This document shows positions 10,936-23,266 of a stretch of DNA of 64,000 bases, piece after piece. The stretch covers positions 6,502,501 through 6,566,500 of the forward strand of contig NC_056752.1 of NCBI RefSeq assembly GCF_018687715.1, written 5' to 3'. The stretch comes from Carya illinoinensis (Eukaryota; Streptophyta; Magnoliopsida; Fagales; Juglandaceae). Every line of letters starts with the position of its first letter. Positions within the stretch are counted from its first letter, which is position 1. Below the pieces are notes generated by a model. That model saw only the letters and a list, made by a program, of their open reading frames with translations. It ran no database searches and was not told the DNA's origin. The position numbers and the translations under genes were made by a program.

Positions 10936-12931
10936 TAGCTAAGCTTAAATTCCAGGCTATTTAATAGGAGCAAGGGGCTGTCTTTCATTCAAACTTATAG
11001 ATTTATACTGGATGACGCTGACCGGATCGGATAGTTACGTAGGCATTTGACCTTAAATCTCGTGTTGAAAATATATCTCAATAAATTAAAGCTAGGAGTT
11101 ATTATTACAATAAATAATGTCTAAATTCATCAATTTGAACTTAATTATATATGGACCAAACGAATTTTTCAAAGATTATCATACATTCTCTAGAGAAAAT
11201 TAACAGTACTACTTACCGAGAAAATTCTAGTATGAGAAATGGTCCATTGATTAAAAAAAAAAAAAAATAGAGATACACTTCTTTCACAATTATTACTCAA
11301 AACTGATATCATTATTTTCAGTTAATAATGATATCTAAACATTTCAATATTACACGATAATATCATTAGGGTGGCGTTTAGCTAGCTAGGTACAGTAGAA
11401 GAGTTAACTTTGAGTTTAGATTTAGATTTGGATTATAATTTGGATCTAAAATTAACTATAATCACACATCTAAAATCTTGAAAAGCTTAAAAGCCTATTT
11501 GGGTTTGATGCAAATTCAAGTTTTAATATAAATAATGTTATATTAAGTCTTAGAATATGTAAGTCCCAAATAAAGTGGAGTCTAGTAGTACTATTAAAAA
11601 AATATTTTTTTTTCACGTGGGTCTAATTAGATTTACACAACTAATTTATATTGTAAATATCATTTCCATTTTAATATATGATCCAAATTAATAAGATATT
11701 TTGGGTTTTAAATCTCTAATCCATTTTTTTTTTAAATATCTCTAATCCATATTAAATCCTCCTTCCGGGTTCATTCATCCAAAAGCACCATAGGTGAGGT
11801 GTATAATATAATTAGTGTAAACATTGCGCATGTATCGTTGTTAACTAATAATAATAGTGCAATTTACTAAGTCAGCTGCGACCAATTCATGAGTGGTTAA
11901 ATGCATTATAAGCTCAGTGGCCTGTTCCACGTACGTTTGCAGTCAAAACTGGTTCAGTGGTATATATATATCATGCAGTGCACGCTTGAGAGCTAGCTCT
12001 AGCTCCATTGGCCTGAAGGAGTAGTACCGGCCTCCATCAACCTTTAGTATAATTTCTCTTGCATTTATTACTACTGGATCTCATCATTCGTAGCATTTTA
12101 ACAAATCTATGACTACGAGCATGCAATATTCATATATAGGCTAGCTTCGATTAATATGCATTGAATGCTGGCCTGCCCATATTTTCAAAGATATAAATAC
12201 AAAAAGTACATGAAGAGATAGATATCAAACCCACTTGATGATTTTTTTACCTGCTAGCTGCATGCATTCATGCATTTAACTTTCACAGATCCAACTTGCG
12301 GTTGCAGGGACACATTCTCACCCGGCCCCTTAACATAACTATATGAATGCATGTCATTTCTTCTGCAGCTCACTGGATGTAGGATCCATTAATTGCTCTT
12401 GATGCCCTTGTCGGTGGTTGACTCACTCAATATGGCTCTGCATGCGGCGGCTAAGCTATGGCTTTGAATTTTTATAACTTACATCTATTTTGAGTCTTTG
12501 ACCGAGGGAAGGATATCAAAAGTTACAAGTCAGCATAATGGGAAGAGGCAACCAAAGGCCAGGGCCGGTTTTTAAAACTTCTTCTGGCCAAAAAAAACAA
12601 AAACGGAAGAAGAAGAAGAGTAGGTAGTAGTTAAGTTTTTAATAAATCAATCTCTTCTATGCTGTCTAAATATCCCAACAGTGAACGAAGAAATATCTCA
12701 AAAGTGTGTGTGAAGTAGGCTAGTCTGTAATTTGTATGTGGGCATGTGTGTTGGAGTTCTTACTGGACTTCGTGACAGATAAATTTTTAAAGGGTTTGAA
12801 GTAGTTGTTTGACTATTATCCTTTCTATTAATTTATCCATATATATGCACTAGATCCATTCTATATTTATCTATTTATAGTGCCATTTTCTCATTTAAGG
12901 TTTCTGCTCTGAAGATCATTCTCTTATTGCA
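10936..12931. other. AT-rich sequence without a recognised gene
   Basis: About 2 kb with no long frame on either strand and no terminal repeats that I could pair. It may hide decayed repeats, and the left end of the hAT relative that finishes at 13633 was not found here. Confidence 0.5.
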
Positions 12932-13225
12932 GCTTTTGGAGATTGTTGTAGACACATTTGATACAATAGTAAGTTCATGCACTCATTTAGACAGAGTTCT
13001 CCCATATGATACAAATTACCAAATCATAAAGTTTTTGGAAAGCATGGAAGATACAGTTCCAAGAAATGGTTTTGGTATGAAAGCGAAACTCTCACGGACC
13101 AATTATACATTCGCTTCTTCATTTAGGAAGAACTGCATATCGGTTAAATGGTTAGGTGATCTGCTTATTGAAAAAAGCTAATGCGATGATCGACTTCATG
13201 AGCAGTGCTTTGTCCTTAGTGTTCT
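12932..13225 (+). pseudogene. Exon-like gene fragment, unrecognised
   Basis: A good acceptor (TTCTCTTATTGCAG) leads into an 83-codon open frame beginning LLEIVVDTFDT and containing SVKWLGDLLIEKS. The protein-like reading then continues one base out of frame (NAMIDFMSSALSLV) before another stop, which points to a frameshift in a once-coding exon. It sits directly left of a hAT 3' end and may be cargo of that element. I do not recognise the family, and chance cannot be fully excluded. Confidence 0.4.
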
Positions 13226-13485
13226 AGATAAATGAAACAGGCTCCTGCAGTAAAATAGGACCATTAGATATGTAATTAGTTGAAAAGGTAATTAGTTTTA
13301 TTTTATTTTATTTTTGAAAGGAAACACTTCTTATAACATCAACCATAATATTTTTTGTTTTGTATATAAAAAAAGATGCTTTTCAACATTTTTTCTTGAA
13401 AAAATTGTAATAGAATATAGGCTTTTAGATTAAAAAAAAAAATTATGCTTTTCAATATTATCTTTTTCTTGAAAAAAAAAAAACC

Positions 13486-13633
13486 AATATAGCCCGAAAC
13501 CCGGATTCATCCGGGTTTCGGCCCGGTTCATAACCTGCACTAATCCAGTCTGGAACCTGGCCCATATTTGGAACCTGGGTTCTGAGCCGGGTATACCCGA
13601 CGTCTCAATTTGGAACCCGGATGAACAGTTCTA
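13486..13633. mobile_element. Right end of a hAT relative of the 7.9-kb element
   Basis: ACCCGGATTCATCCGGGTTTCGGCCC and related words end in GGATGAACAGTTCTA, which matches the right terminus of the 7887-10927 element (GGATGAACAGCCCTA). The 240 bases to the left (13240-13480) also match 10500-10740 of that element loosely, including GTAATAGAATATAGGCTT. No left end was found, so the copy is truncated or rearranged. Confidence 0.65.
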
Positions 13634-14028
13634 GCTAGCTAGCTAGTTATTACGAGCCTAACTGATCCTGTTTTCTCCGACATCATCTTCAAGAACGATT
13701 GGCCACCTAGTTATTACAATCCATCATCTTGCACCTAACTTTGATTGGAAAATTTAATTCGATCAATGATCTTATCTTACATTTAACAACATAGCAGAAA
13801 AGTACTACGTATTATTGTCATCATCGATTTGCTAGCTGCATGAGAAATTGGCAATACTTATAAAGCATATTATTGGTGAGAGAAACATTTTGATTTAGTC
13901 CTAAATTACCTTTTATATTGCAGCCTACTAAAGATGCAGGTTGTATGGTCTCTAAAGAGTCAGCTACAAGTCATCCTCAACTTGCTTCATAGCCAACCAA
14001 AGCTACTAGTTGTGAAGCGTCATCTTCT
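13634..14028 (+). other. Host sequence left of the LINE, with a possible terminal exon
   Basis: Mostly unique-looking sequence. After TTTTATATTGCAG (ending 13923) a short open stretch codes PTKDAGCMVSKESATSHPQ and stops at TAG (13990-13992). It resembles a last exon, but it is too short to prove. Confidence 0.3.
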
Positions 14029-14046
14029 CATGTAGCTACATGTAGT
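14029..14046. repeat. Left target-site duplication of the LINE
   Basis: CATGTAGCTACATGTAGT here recurs exactly at 20939-20956, just outside the other end of the LINE. The following T cannot be assigned because the poly(T) begins there. Confidence 0.9.
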
Positions 14047-14097
14047 TTTTTTTTCTTTTTTTGAAAAGAAACTACTTGTATTAATTCATAACTGTAT

Positions 14098-15436
14098 TGT
14101 TGCCCAGATGACTAACACAAGAGGGGGGGTGAATTGAGTTGTATTAAAAAAAATAACAATTATAAATCAAATATATAATATAAAATATAAACAAAATATG
14201 AAATAACAATAAATATAAAGAGTAAGGGTAAGAGAGAAGCAAACTCAGTATGTTAACGAGGTTCGGCCCCACTGCCTACGTCCTCGCCTCAAACTACCCC
14301 TTGAGGATTCCCAAATTCACTATTCAACCTCCTTCAGGTGGAGATAAAAACCTATTACACCTTTGAACAACACCGCTACAAAGGATCCGTGTAGAACACC
14401 CTCTACACTTGCAATCATCTTACACGTGGTGATTCAACTATTCTCCGTGTAGAATACTTTCTACACGCACAAGGGTTATGCACACCATTTTTCTGATACA
14501 AAAGCTGATAGTGGGTAGGTTATCAGAAAACACTCATCAATGAGTGAAATAAGAACAATACAACGCAAACTATATCTCTCAAAATGAACAAGGATTAATG
14601 CTCAATGCTTAGAGAAGAGAGAATGAAAACTTTGAATGAATGTTGTATGCTCTTGGTGTTGTGAATGTGAAGCTCTCAAATGATCTATTTATAGGCATAT
14701 GAGACTTCATATTTAAATTTAAAAAGATTCACATGTCAAAGACAACATCATTCACTTTTTCAAAAAATTCAAATAAAAGGTTCTTCTTTTTCAATTGTCA
14801 AAGACAACATCATTCACTTTTTCAAAAAATTCAAACCTAATCTTTTACTTTTGGCATATGACAAAATGAGCACATTTTCCTTTTCAAAAAATTCAAACCT
14901 AATCTTTTACTTTTTGCATATGACAAAATGAGCACACTTTACTTTTCAAAATTTTCAAACAAAATCATCTACCTTTTGTATAAGTCTAAAAAAGCATCAA
15001 TCACTTTTGAAAATATTTAAATAAAACATGCATATGTGAAAGATGACAATCAATCATCTTTAATATTTTCAAAGTTCAACCCTTTAATCAAGGCATGCAT
15101 ATGCAAAAGATGACAATCAATCATCTTTCAAAATTTTCAAATTTAATTTTTAAAAAAATTCATGTACATGTGGAAAATGTATTTTAATGCTTTATGATAA
15201 AATATTAATTTTGAGCATTAATCCTAATTTCGAATTTTAAGAGATTTACAATATTACTCTATGACTTTAATGTGAACTTGTCTCCTTCTTGCTCATGCTT
15301 GGTTCTTTGATGTGCTTGATTCCATTGTGTGAACAACTTGAGCTTGAAACTCCTTTATTCTTTGAATTCATTTGTTATAATCAAAATCCATGTGTAGATT
15401 TATAATCACATGAAACTGGAAACTTTGGGTTCAACA
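14098..15436. mobile_element. Solo LTR, 1,339 bp, nested in the LINE
   Basis: Starts TGTTGCCCAG and ends GGGTTCAACA, a TGTTG...CAACA inverted end. It is flanked by the 5-bp duplication TGTAT at 14093-14097 and 15437-15441. No internal retrotransposon genes are present, so the provirus-like form was lost by LTR-LTR recombination. Inside are a TATA-like CTATTTATAGGC near 14685 and short tandem repeats (14741-14960, for example CAAAGACAACATCATTCAC twice). Removing it joins the LINE RNase H frame to a stop codon a few codons on. The motif GAGGTTCGGCCCC near 14260 is one I recall in plant repeats. Confidence 0.9.
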
Positions 15437-15928
15437 TGTATCAATACAAAGTTTATCATTCAGTACCAAGGAACTAATGCCCGCAGGCCCCTCTTCCATC
15501 CAAATTACCTCTTCCCTTACAAGTAATCCCATTTTTGCTAATGTATGAGCTACTCTATTGTTTTTTCTATTTGTATACTGTATTGACCATTGCCTTCTAT
15601 TGATTAAAATCGTTTGTATATCCTTCACTATCTGTCCATGCCATTCCCAGCAACCTGTATTCTTATTTACAGCTTGTATAATTCCCAAAGCATCACCCTC
15701 AAAAATGACATTTAACCAATTTAAGTCAACACATAGTTGAAGAGCTCTCCACAACACCTGGATCTCGGCTGCAGCTGGGGTAAAAACACCTGCAATAGAG
15801 TTGCACAATGATAATAACAATTCCCCATTTTCATCCCTCACCACTATCCCCATCCCCATTCTTTTCAATTCAGAGCTGAGACTTGCATCCCAATTCACTT
15901 TAACCCATCTCTTTCTCGTTTCCTCCAC
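15431..15928 (-). pseudogene. LINE ORF2 C-terminus: RNase H domain
   Basis: The plant LINE RNase H shows KVNWDAS at the first catalytic aspartate, GIVVRDENG, then AAEIQVLWRALQL with the glutamate, FEGDALGII with the second aspartate, and NRVAHTLAKMGL near the end. The last codons run into the solo LTR, which supplies the present TGA stop. It would remove RNA from the cDNA hybrid. Upstream (16188-15930) the frame is broken. Confidence 0.88.
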
Positions 15929-16188
15929 CTCCCCATATCCCTTTGCATATTACCTCCCTCTCTCCTTTTTCCCAACTCCACTTTTGCCTCACCAAACATT
16001 GACAAATAATCTTGAGCTTGTTTTTATAACACAGAAGGCCCTTGAAACTTCCATTCGAAAACAAAACTGTTCCTTCTGCACCATATATTCCTCATGACAG
16101 TAGCTACTAATTCTAGTTCACCAATTCCCAGTTTCTCAGACAATATCGCCCATATCTCCATGAAGGTCCCCTCCATTCTAGGCCATTT

Positions 16189-17570
16189 CTAAACTGGACT
16201 TTCACTGTCAGCCCAAACATCAGCTACTGCCCCACAACTCCATAAAACATGATTAACTGTTTCTTCTTCCAATCCACATATACCACAAAGAGGATCATTC
16301 AGCACTTTCCTTTTACACAGGTTTTGCCTTGTAGGTAGACAATTCAGAATAGCTTTCCATATAAACATTTTAACTACTTCAGGTGTATTAAGCTTCCAAA
16401 TTTTTTGCCAACATACCTTCACAGATTTCATATCAAATGGACCCCCTTCGTTTCTATATTTCCTGCATCTCTCCAAGTGATATCCACTCCTCACACTATA
16501 TAGACCATCCTTTGTGTAGGCCCATATTCTCTTGTCAGGAGCATTGGCATGACTAATTGGTAGCCCACATATGATATCAGCTTCTTCTTGCATAAAGGTT
16601 TCCTTAACCAGCTTTTCATCCCATCCTCCATTTTTAAACAATTCTTTAACTTTTGCCTCTGCCCTCAGACCCTTTCTTGGTGATTGGATACAAAACTGAG
16701 ATGGCCTTGGTATCCACTTCTCTCCCCATATATTGACCTTCTCTCCATTTCCCACCCTCCAGACTAAACCTTCTTTTAATAGATCAAGGGACCCCCACAA
16801 GCTTCGTCATATTTTTGAAGGCCCATAGCCTAATTTAGCATTCAGCAGGTCTCTATGCTTAAAATATTTATCTTTAAGCACTCGGGCTGCCATTGAATTT
16901 GGCATCATCAGAATCCTCCAACACTGTTTTGCTAAAAGGGCAGTGTTACAACTGTTCAGTTTTCTAAACCCCAGACCCCCTTCCAATTTTACCATACCCA
17001 TCTTAGCCCAACTCCTCCAATGTATCATTCTATCATTCTGTTGGGAACCCCACCAGAATTTAGCCATTAATGCTGCAATTTCTTTGCATAATCTCACTAG
17101 TAGTATGAAAACATTCATATGATAAGTTGGCATAGCTTGGATGACTGCTTTCAGCAGAACTTCCTTCCCTGAAGGAGATAGAAAATGATTCTTCCAGTTA
17201 TTTATTTTGTTCCACACCCTATCTTTTATACCTCTAAAGGTATTGTACTGTGATCTCCCAACCATAACAGGTAACCCCAAGTACTTTTCACAGTTTGTTT
17301 GAATTCCCACCCCCACATCCTCCCTTATCCTTCTCCTTATATCTTCTTTTGTATTGGAACTGAAAAATAAAGAGGTTTTCTGCCTATTTAAGCATTGCCC
17401 CGAAGCCTTCTCATAAATCTGTAGTAGATCCTTGATTTTAAGCCACTCCTACCAAGAGGCTTGTCCAAATACCAAGCAATCATCAGCAAATAATAGGTGA
17501 GTAACACTTATACCCCCTTTTGCTACTGCTACTCCCTTCAACTCCCCCCTCCTTTCAGCCATATTAATAA
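16189..17570 (-). pseudogene. LINE ORF2 middle: RT thumb/X region and zf-RVT
   Basis: Two open blocks in different frames. The first, 17316-16807, carries YLGLPVMVGRS, WKNHFLSPSGKEVLLKAVIQ and the plant RT-X word FWWGSQ. The second, 16800-16189, carries WGEKWIP and a zinc-binding reverse-transcriptase tail ending CGICGLEEETVNHVLWSC. Near 17480-17500 a third frame reads LLFADDCLVF, the FADD catalytic box of RT. The frame changes show decay. Confidence 0.88.
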
Positions 17571-18700
17571 GGGTACTTAGTCCCTCTGCACAAAGGAGGA
17601 AAAGGTAGTGGATCTCCCTGCCTTAAACCCCTCGATAGTACAAAAGAGTTCCTAGGTTTTCCGTTTACCACAATGGCATACTTAACAGTTTGCACACATT
17701 GCATGATAAGGCCCACCCATCTTTCATCAAACCCCATTTTTATCATCATCTCCTTTAGAAAACCCCACTCAACTCTATCATATGCTTTCGTGATATCCAG
17801 TTTTAAAGCCATACTCCCCTTATTTCCTCTTTGTTTAGTTTTCATTGAATGAAGTATCTCATAGGCAGCTATAATGTTATCTGTGATGAGTCTTCCCGAA
17901 ACAAAAGCACTCTGATTTGCTGAAATGACATGATCAAGTACTCCCCTTAATCTATTTGCTAGAACCTTTGCAATGATTTTGTAAGAAACATTGCAAAGGC
18001 TTATGGGCCTGAAATCCCCAACATTTTTTGGTTCCTTCACTTTTGGAATAAGCACCACATTGGTTTGATTGAAAGAACTAACAGCACCTTTTCCTGTTAA
18101 AGCACTCAACACTGCCTCTGTCACCTCTCCCCCCACAACACTCCAATAACTTTGATGAAAAGAAGCTCCAAACCCATCTGGGCCTGGTGCTTTCAAAGGC
18201 CCAATCTGTTTAATTGCACTCTCCACCTCCTCTTTAGTAAACTCTTTCATCAACTGTAAATTCATCTCGGAGGCTACCCTTTTGTCCATTGAAGAAAGAA
18301 AAAACTCCATAGATTCCTTTGATGGGAATGAAGATTGATATACATTTTGGTAATGGTTATAGAAGGCCTCTTCAATTTCCTCTTGTTTCTCCCATAAAAA
18401 CTCATCTCCATCATACACTTGATTTATCTGATTCCTTTTCCTTCTTTGAGTAGCACATGCATGAAAAAACTTAGTATTTTTGTCACCAAGTTTATACCAG
18501 TCTATCTTTGCCCTTTGTCTCCATTTCAAATCCTCTTGTGTAAGTAAAACCCCTACTTCTTTTTGAAGCCTCTTGATCCTTTCCACATTATCAGGTCCCT
18601 CACTGTCCTGCAGCTCTCTTATCTCTTTTGAAAATTTGTCAATGTCTTTCCCCATATCCTTCTCTTCCTTTTTGCCCACTCTGTTAACCTCCCACTGCAT
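17564..18700 (-). pseudogene. LINE ORF2: reverse transcriptase fingers and palm
   Basis: Runs from the linker word IDWYKLGDKNTKFFH through PLKAPGPDGFGASFH, LIPKVKEPKNVGDFRPISLC, NQSAFVSGRLITDNI and ALKLDITKAYDRVEW (first catalytic aspartate) to SRGLRQGDPL. It then shifts frame, and the FADD box continues further left in another frame. All of these are canonical blocks of non-LTR reverse transcriptase. The enzyme would copy the LINE RNA at a nicked target. Confidence 0.93.
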
Positions 18701-18769
18701 AAAGTGAGTAGTCCTTTTATCTTACTTATAGGATCAGAAAAAATTTTCTGTAGAGTCCACCCCCCTTCA

Positions 18770-19552
18770 CTACCTCTCACGTTCTTCATTCTTCACCCAT
18801 GAAGCTTCAAAGTTAAATCTTCTACTTCTTTTAACAAAAGTGTGAGAGGAATCAAAAGCTATCATCAATATAGGTTTATGGTCAGAGAAGAGAGCAGTGA
18901 GCCCTACCACTTTCACTTTTTTGAATATATTCCTCCATTCATGATTGCCTAAAAATCTGTCTAACCTCTCCTTAGTAAAGGTATGGTCCTCATGCTTATT
19001 GCTCCATGTGAAGGGGCATCCCCAACACCCTAAATCTGTTAACTGTTTTTCCTCCAATACCTCCCTAAATTGACCCATACTCTTCTCATCTCTCAGTTTA
19101 CCCCCCACTTTTTCAGATTGTAACAATATTTCGTTAAAATCCCTAGCCACACACCAGGCCTCTCCTTTTTTTGGAACCAAGGAAGCTAGAAGCTCCCAAG
19201 ACAAATTTCTCTTTGAAGAGTCAGGGTGCCCATAAAACCCAGTAAAGAACCATTCCTTTTTTCCCCCTTCCTTCCTAATTTTGCTACTAATATGCCATTG
19301 GGAGAAATTTAAAATCTCCAACTGCACCCCTCTACCCCAAAACAAAGCTAAACCCCCTCTCTTTCCAATAGGTTCTACAACTAGACAGTTATCCAGTTCC
19401 AACCTTCTTTTTAAGGCCTCTACTCTTCCAGCCTTAATCATAACTTCCATGAGAAAAACCACATCGGGCTTATTCACCTTTACCAATAGGCAAAGGTCCT
19501 GAACTGTCCGAGGATTGCCCAATTCTCGGCAGTTCCAGCTTAGGCAAATCAT
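18770..19552 (-). pseudogene. LINE ORF2 N-terminus: APE-like endonuclease
   Basis: Opens MICLSWNCRELGNP, the usual start of plant LINE endonuclease. It carries WFFTGFYGHPD, RDFNEIL, PFTWSN, RLDRFL and SDHKPIL with the catalytic SDH triad. The usual GGDFNEI is ARDFNEI here, and a stop ends the frame before the RT linker, so it is inactive as it stands. The domain nicks target DNA to start reverse transcription. Confidence 0.92.
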
Positions 19553-19727
19553 TGTAATAGGCGGGGCTGCTCGACAGCCTCCGCCTCTATTTCAATATCA
19601 ATCAGTTCCAAACTGTCCATCATCTTTAATTTTTTAACTCCTACACCTTCCTCTTTATTCACCTCCTCCCCTCCACTTCTTTTTTTTACCACCACTGAAC
19701 TTTGCACTCCACTAATCAAATTCCCTC

Positions 19728-20762
19728 TCAATATTCTTTTCCCCTTCCCCTTCCCCTTCCCCTTTTTAACTGATCTTGCTTCAAATTCAACAGTTTCCTG
19801 TCCTCTTCAAAATCCTCATCAAGTCCCCCACAACTCCTCACTAACCCTTCAGTCTTTTCGTTAACCCTGTTTCCCATTGTTTTTGACCCTTCACTCTCAC
19901 TTACCTCCTCCATATTCCCCTTATTTTGCCCCCTTTCTATTAACCCCTGGCACTCCTCCAGCCATGCATTTTGATTCCCCTTAGTGCCTGCATTTTTACC
20001 TTCCATAACACTCTCCCCTTCTTCTTCTTTCCTCCCTTCATCTCTTGTTACTCCACGATTTTTCCCCATACTGCCCTGATTTTTCCCCATACTCAACCAA
20101 GGCCCATACTGCCCTGATTCCCCTTCTTCATTCAAGCACCCTTTTGCCCCGTGCACTATACATCCACACTTTAGTCAAATTCTAGATAATTTCTCATACT
20201 GAAAGGGGATCCACATCTTCTCCCCTGTTTGAGCAATAGTCCTACCTCTAGCTAGGCTCCTCCTTCTATCCAATTCTACCCTAACCCTTAGGAATTTCCC
20301 CCAAGCTATATCCCCCTCCTGAACTTCCACCTCTAAAACCTTCCCGATAGTTCCCCCTAATCTTTCCCCCATGCTACGGTTCATGCAATCTAATGGTAAA
20401 TTAACCATTTGGATCCAAAACTTTGAATAAAGAAATTCATAGCTTGGATCTAGATCTTCCCCTCATACGGCGTTAAGGCAAACAAGTGATTATCGAATAA
20501 CCAAGGGCATGCCCTCAAGACCTTAACCCTATCCTTCCGATTTGAAAATGTAATAATAAAACAGTTAGATCCAATTTCTCGAAAGGACATAGGGGGACTA
20601 ACCTTCCAAATCTTCTCCATTGTCACACGGATCACCTCCTTCTCGATTCTTCTTTCAGCAAAGACCTTCCCTAACAGGCTCCAATCCCCTAACTCCCTGA
20701 GATCTTCATTCTTGTTCTCCGAAATTTCTATCGGCTCACTCTCTTCGTCGTCCAGCTTCAAT
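19728..20762 (-). pseudogene. LINE ORF1: DUF4283-type RNA-binding protein
   Basis: In sense order: 20761-20450 holds a DUF4283-like domain (WSLLGKVFAERRIE, FIITFSNRKDRVKVL, CPWLFDNHL); 20408-20175 holds the segment before the zinc knuckle (LRVRVELDRRRSLARG); around 20165-20125 a decayed knuckle reads KCGCIVHGAKGC after an in-frame TGA; and 20156-19728 is a charged, low-complexity tail with RGRGRGRGKEY. ORF1 would coat the LINE RNA. At least two frame breaks are present. Confidence 0.85.
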
Positions 20763-20938
20763 CTCTCCCAAGTCTACTTGAGTTCTTCCATAGAGGCCTC
20801 CTCTGTTTACCTCTAGCAAACAGATACTCACCCTGAGCCCCACTAGCGTGAGAACTAGGACCACACTCCACCTAGCAAACGTTCGCACCCTAATTGCCTT
20901 CGGAAAGACGACAAAGGGGAGAGAACGATTAGAGGAGA

Positions 20939-20956
20939 CATGTAGCTACATGTAGT
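20939..20956. repeat. Right target-site duplication of the LINE
   Basis: Exact repeat of 14029-14046. What follows (TGAGACTAAGAATC...) is the original host continuation. Confidence 0.9.
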
Positions 20957-21104
20957 TGAGACTAAGAATCTTCTTGCCATTCTATTTTGCTATTTTATTT
21001 TATTAGTGAGCTGTACGATTAGTTATTTTGGTAAGTTAGGTTAGGCTATACACGACAAGCTGTATATATGAGCCCTTTCTTTTGATGATTGTGACTTGGT
21101 TTTA
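20957..21104. other. Host spacer between the LINE and the CACTA element
   Basis: Contains block B, CACGACAAGCTG...CCCTTTCTTTTGATGATTGT (21051-21092), and block A, GACTTGGTTTTA (21093-21104). Both recur beyond the other end of the CACTA element at 29103-29147, but in the order A then B. Confidence 0.7.
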
Positions 21105-22573
21105 GAGTACTCTCCACCTATGATCACTTGGCAAGAATCGTCTATGCCCCATATAGGAAAACTTTTTTCCATGTTTCAGTCATCTAGATCGTGTGTTACC
21201 CATACAACAAGGACATGCTAAATGAGCTTTCGTACTCCACCCAGACAAATCACCATACGCAAGAAAATCATTTATTGTCCACATTAAAACCGCCCGCATT
21301 GTGAAGATCTCTTTGGAGCAAACATCATAGGTTGGTGCTCCAACCTCCCATAATTCCTTTAATTCTGATATTAGAGGCTCTAAGTATACATCTATATTCA
21401 TTGAAGGTGATGATGGTCCCGGTATAATCAACGATAGCATGAAACTTGATCGTTTCATGCACATCCAAGGAGGTAAATTGTAAGATACCAACATAACCGG
21501 CCAGGTACTATAGGAAATGCTCATGTTTCCAAAAGGATTAAAGCCATCTGCAGATAAACCAAGCCTAACATTGCGGGGGTCAGAGGCAAAATCATCATGT
21601 TATGAATCGAACGTCTTCCAAGCCATGCCATTTGCTCGATGCCTTAGTACCCCATCATTACTGAGGCCTATAGCATGCCATTTCATTTGTGAAGAAGTCT
21701 TCGATGACATAAAAAGCCTTTGCAACCTTGTCTTTAACGGAAACCACCATAATATTTTAGCTGGACTTCTTTTACCTTTTCTAGACCTATCAGCCATAAA
21801 CTCTTTTTGCTTCCATTTTGACGCTCCGCATACCACGCATGTTTCCAGATTCTCATTGTCCTTCCAAAATAACATACAACCATTGGGACATACTAAGATC
21901 TTCTCGTATCCAAGACCTAACTCATTCATGTACTTCTTCACCTCGTACGTATTTTTAGGAAATGATGCTCCTGGTGGGAGCAACTCATTCACAAATTCAA
22001 GTAGTTCTGTGAATATGCTATTACTCAATCCACCCAAACACTTCATATTCCAGAGATGTACAATAGCACTAAACTTAGTATGTTTTGTGCACCCTTCATA
22101 TAATGGTTCATCAGCATCTTTCAACATATTGTAAAATTTATTAACTTTTCGCTAGAACCTTGTCGATTTTCATTTTGCACTCCAGCCTCTCCAGCATCCA
22201 CACCTATTTCAGGCCCACCCTCCACTATTTCAGGATCAAACATGGGGAAAACGTCATGTAACATGGTTGTCATCCCACCAGATTCTTCATTTATTTGCTC
22301 ATTATTATTTTGGGCATCAGTAGCATGGTAAGATGCCTCCCCTATTCTCTCCCCATGAGCATGCCAAATGGTGTAACCTTGAGAAATTCCATAGCTAATC
22401 AAATGATCATATACCATGTTGGGCATGAACATCTTACGTAATCCACATTTTCTACATGGGCAACAAATCGGCGAATTTGTAGCACAATTCTCGCATGCAA
22501 ACTTCAAAAAGTCATTGACACCATCGACATACTCTTGTGTATGTCGAGGTTTTTTCATCCAACTTCTGTCCAT
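21105..22573 (-). pseudogene. CACTA transposase (TnpD-like), truncated and frameshifted
   Basis: In sense order: 22573-22121 opens MDRSWMKKPRHTQEYVDG and holds the transposase-associated zinc region (CPCRKCGLRK, WHAHGERI). Then 22127-21600 (LYEGCTKHTKFS, KKYMNELGLGYEKILVCPNG, CVVCGASKWK) and 21524-21180 (LPPWMCMKRSSFMLSLIIPG, IDVYLEPLISEL, WTINDFLAYGDLSGWSTKA) are the transposase_21 core. A frameshifted remnant near 21150-21110 still reads SYMGHRRFLPSDHRWR. Sequence homology then stops abruptly. The family protein is far longer, so the C-terminal half is gone. It would have bound and cut element ends in the nucleus. Confidence 0.92.
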
Positions 22574-23266
22574 AGCTTAACTATATAATAAATATGAAAA
22601 CAAAATAGAATCAGAATGCAAGATCATCAATAATTTTAAACTTCGATTATAAATAGAATAAATTATAATACATGTTGAGATACGGATTGGGAGAACATCT
22701 GGCTGGTTATATAGGAGGAATATATATATATATATATATAAACGATGGTGATGGTTTAAAGGCCTATAATAATTTCCTTCTAGAAGTAAGGTGTACTGCA
22801 TGGAGCCGACAACAAACAAATTAACAAGCATCAAAAGTTAACAGTTTGAGAGACAAAGATTTCTCCCTCAACATGTATTAATGTTCTACTGTATTAAGAC
22901 AAGAATATTATAAACATAATTTGAGATAATATCATTAATATATCTATCAATATAGGAATATATATACCCAATTTTATAGCAATTAAAGCCGATAGATCAT
23001 AAGAGTTTTCATTCTTTAACAGAAATCAAGAATCACATTCAACTTTAACTACAAAAAAGAATGTTCAAATTAAGGACCGTTATGGAAAATGAAGAAAATC
23101 ATAAAATTTCCTAATCCATCATCATTAGGGATTGAGTATGACGTCCAGTTAAACCCCTCCTTGTTTCAGCAGGTGATTAATATCTAAGATTTGATTTTCC
23201 ATTCCCAATAGTTATTTCTTTCTTCGTATATTGACTCTGAATGATAAGTATAAAGCTTGAATTTTT
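22574..23266. other. AT-rich leader region of the CACTA transposase
   Basis: Contains a (TA)n run at 22721-22741. No gene seen. It would hold the upstream exon or promoter of the transposase if one survives. Confidence 0.4.

Larger units (their letters stand above)
14048..20938 (-). mobile_element. Full-length but decayed L1-type LINE, minus strand
   Basis: An 18-bp or longer target duplication flanks the unit (14029-14046 and 20939-20956). A poly(T), the poly(A) tail on the other strand, starts at 14048. In sense order it carries a 5' leader (20938-20762), ORF1, then ORF2 with endonuclease, reverse transcriptase, zf-RVT and RNase H regions. Subtracting the nested solo LTR and its 5-bp duplication leaves about 5.5 kb, a normal length for a plant L1. 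Frameshifts and stops break both ORFs, so it cannot move by itself. The intact long duplication shows that it arrived by target-primed reverse transcription and was not 5'-truncated. Confidence 0.93.

Noticed and set aside
14098..15436. A pair of LTRs or a complete LTR element here
   Set aside because: Only one LTR-like unit with its own 5-bp duplication is present, with no internal genes, so it is a solo LTR.
21517..22134. A 205-codon plus-strand frame
   Set aside because: Antisense shadow of the CACTA transposase.
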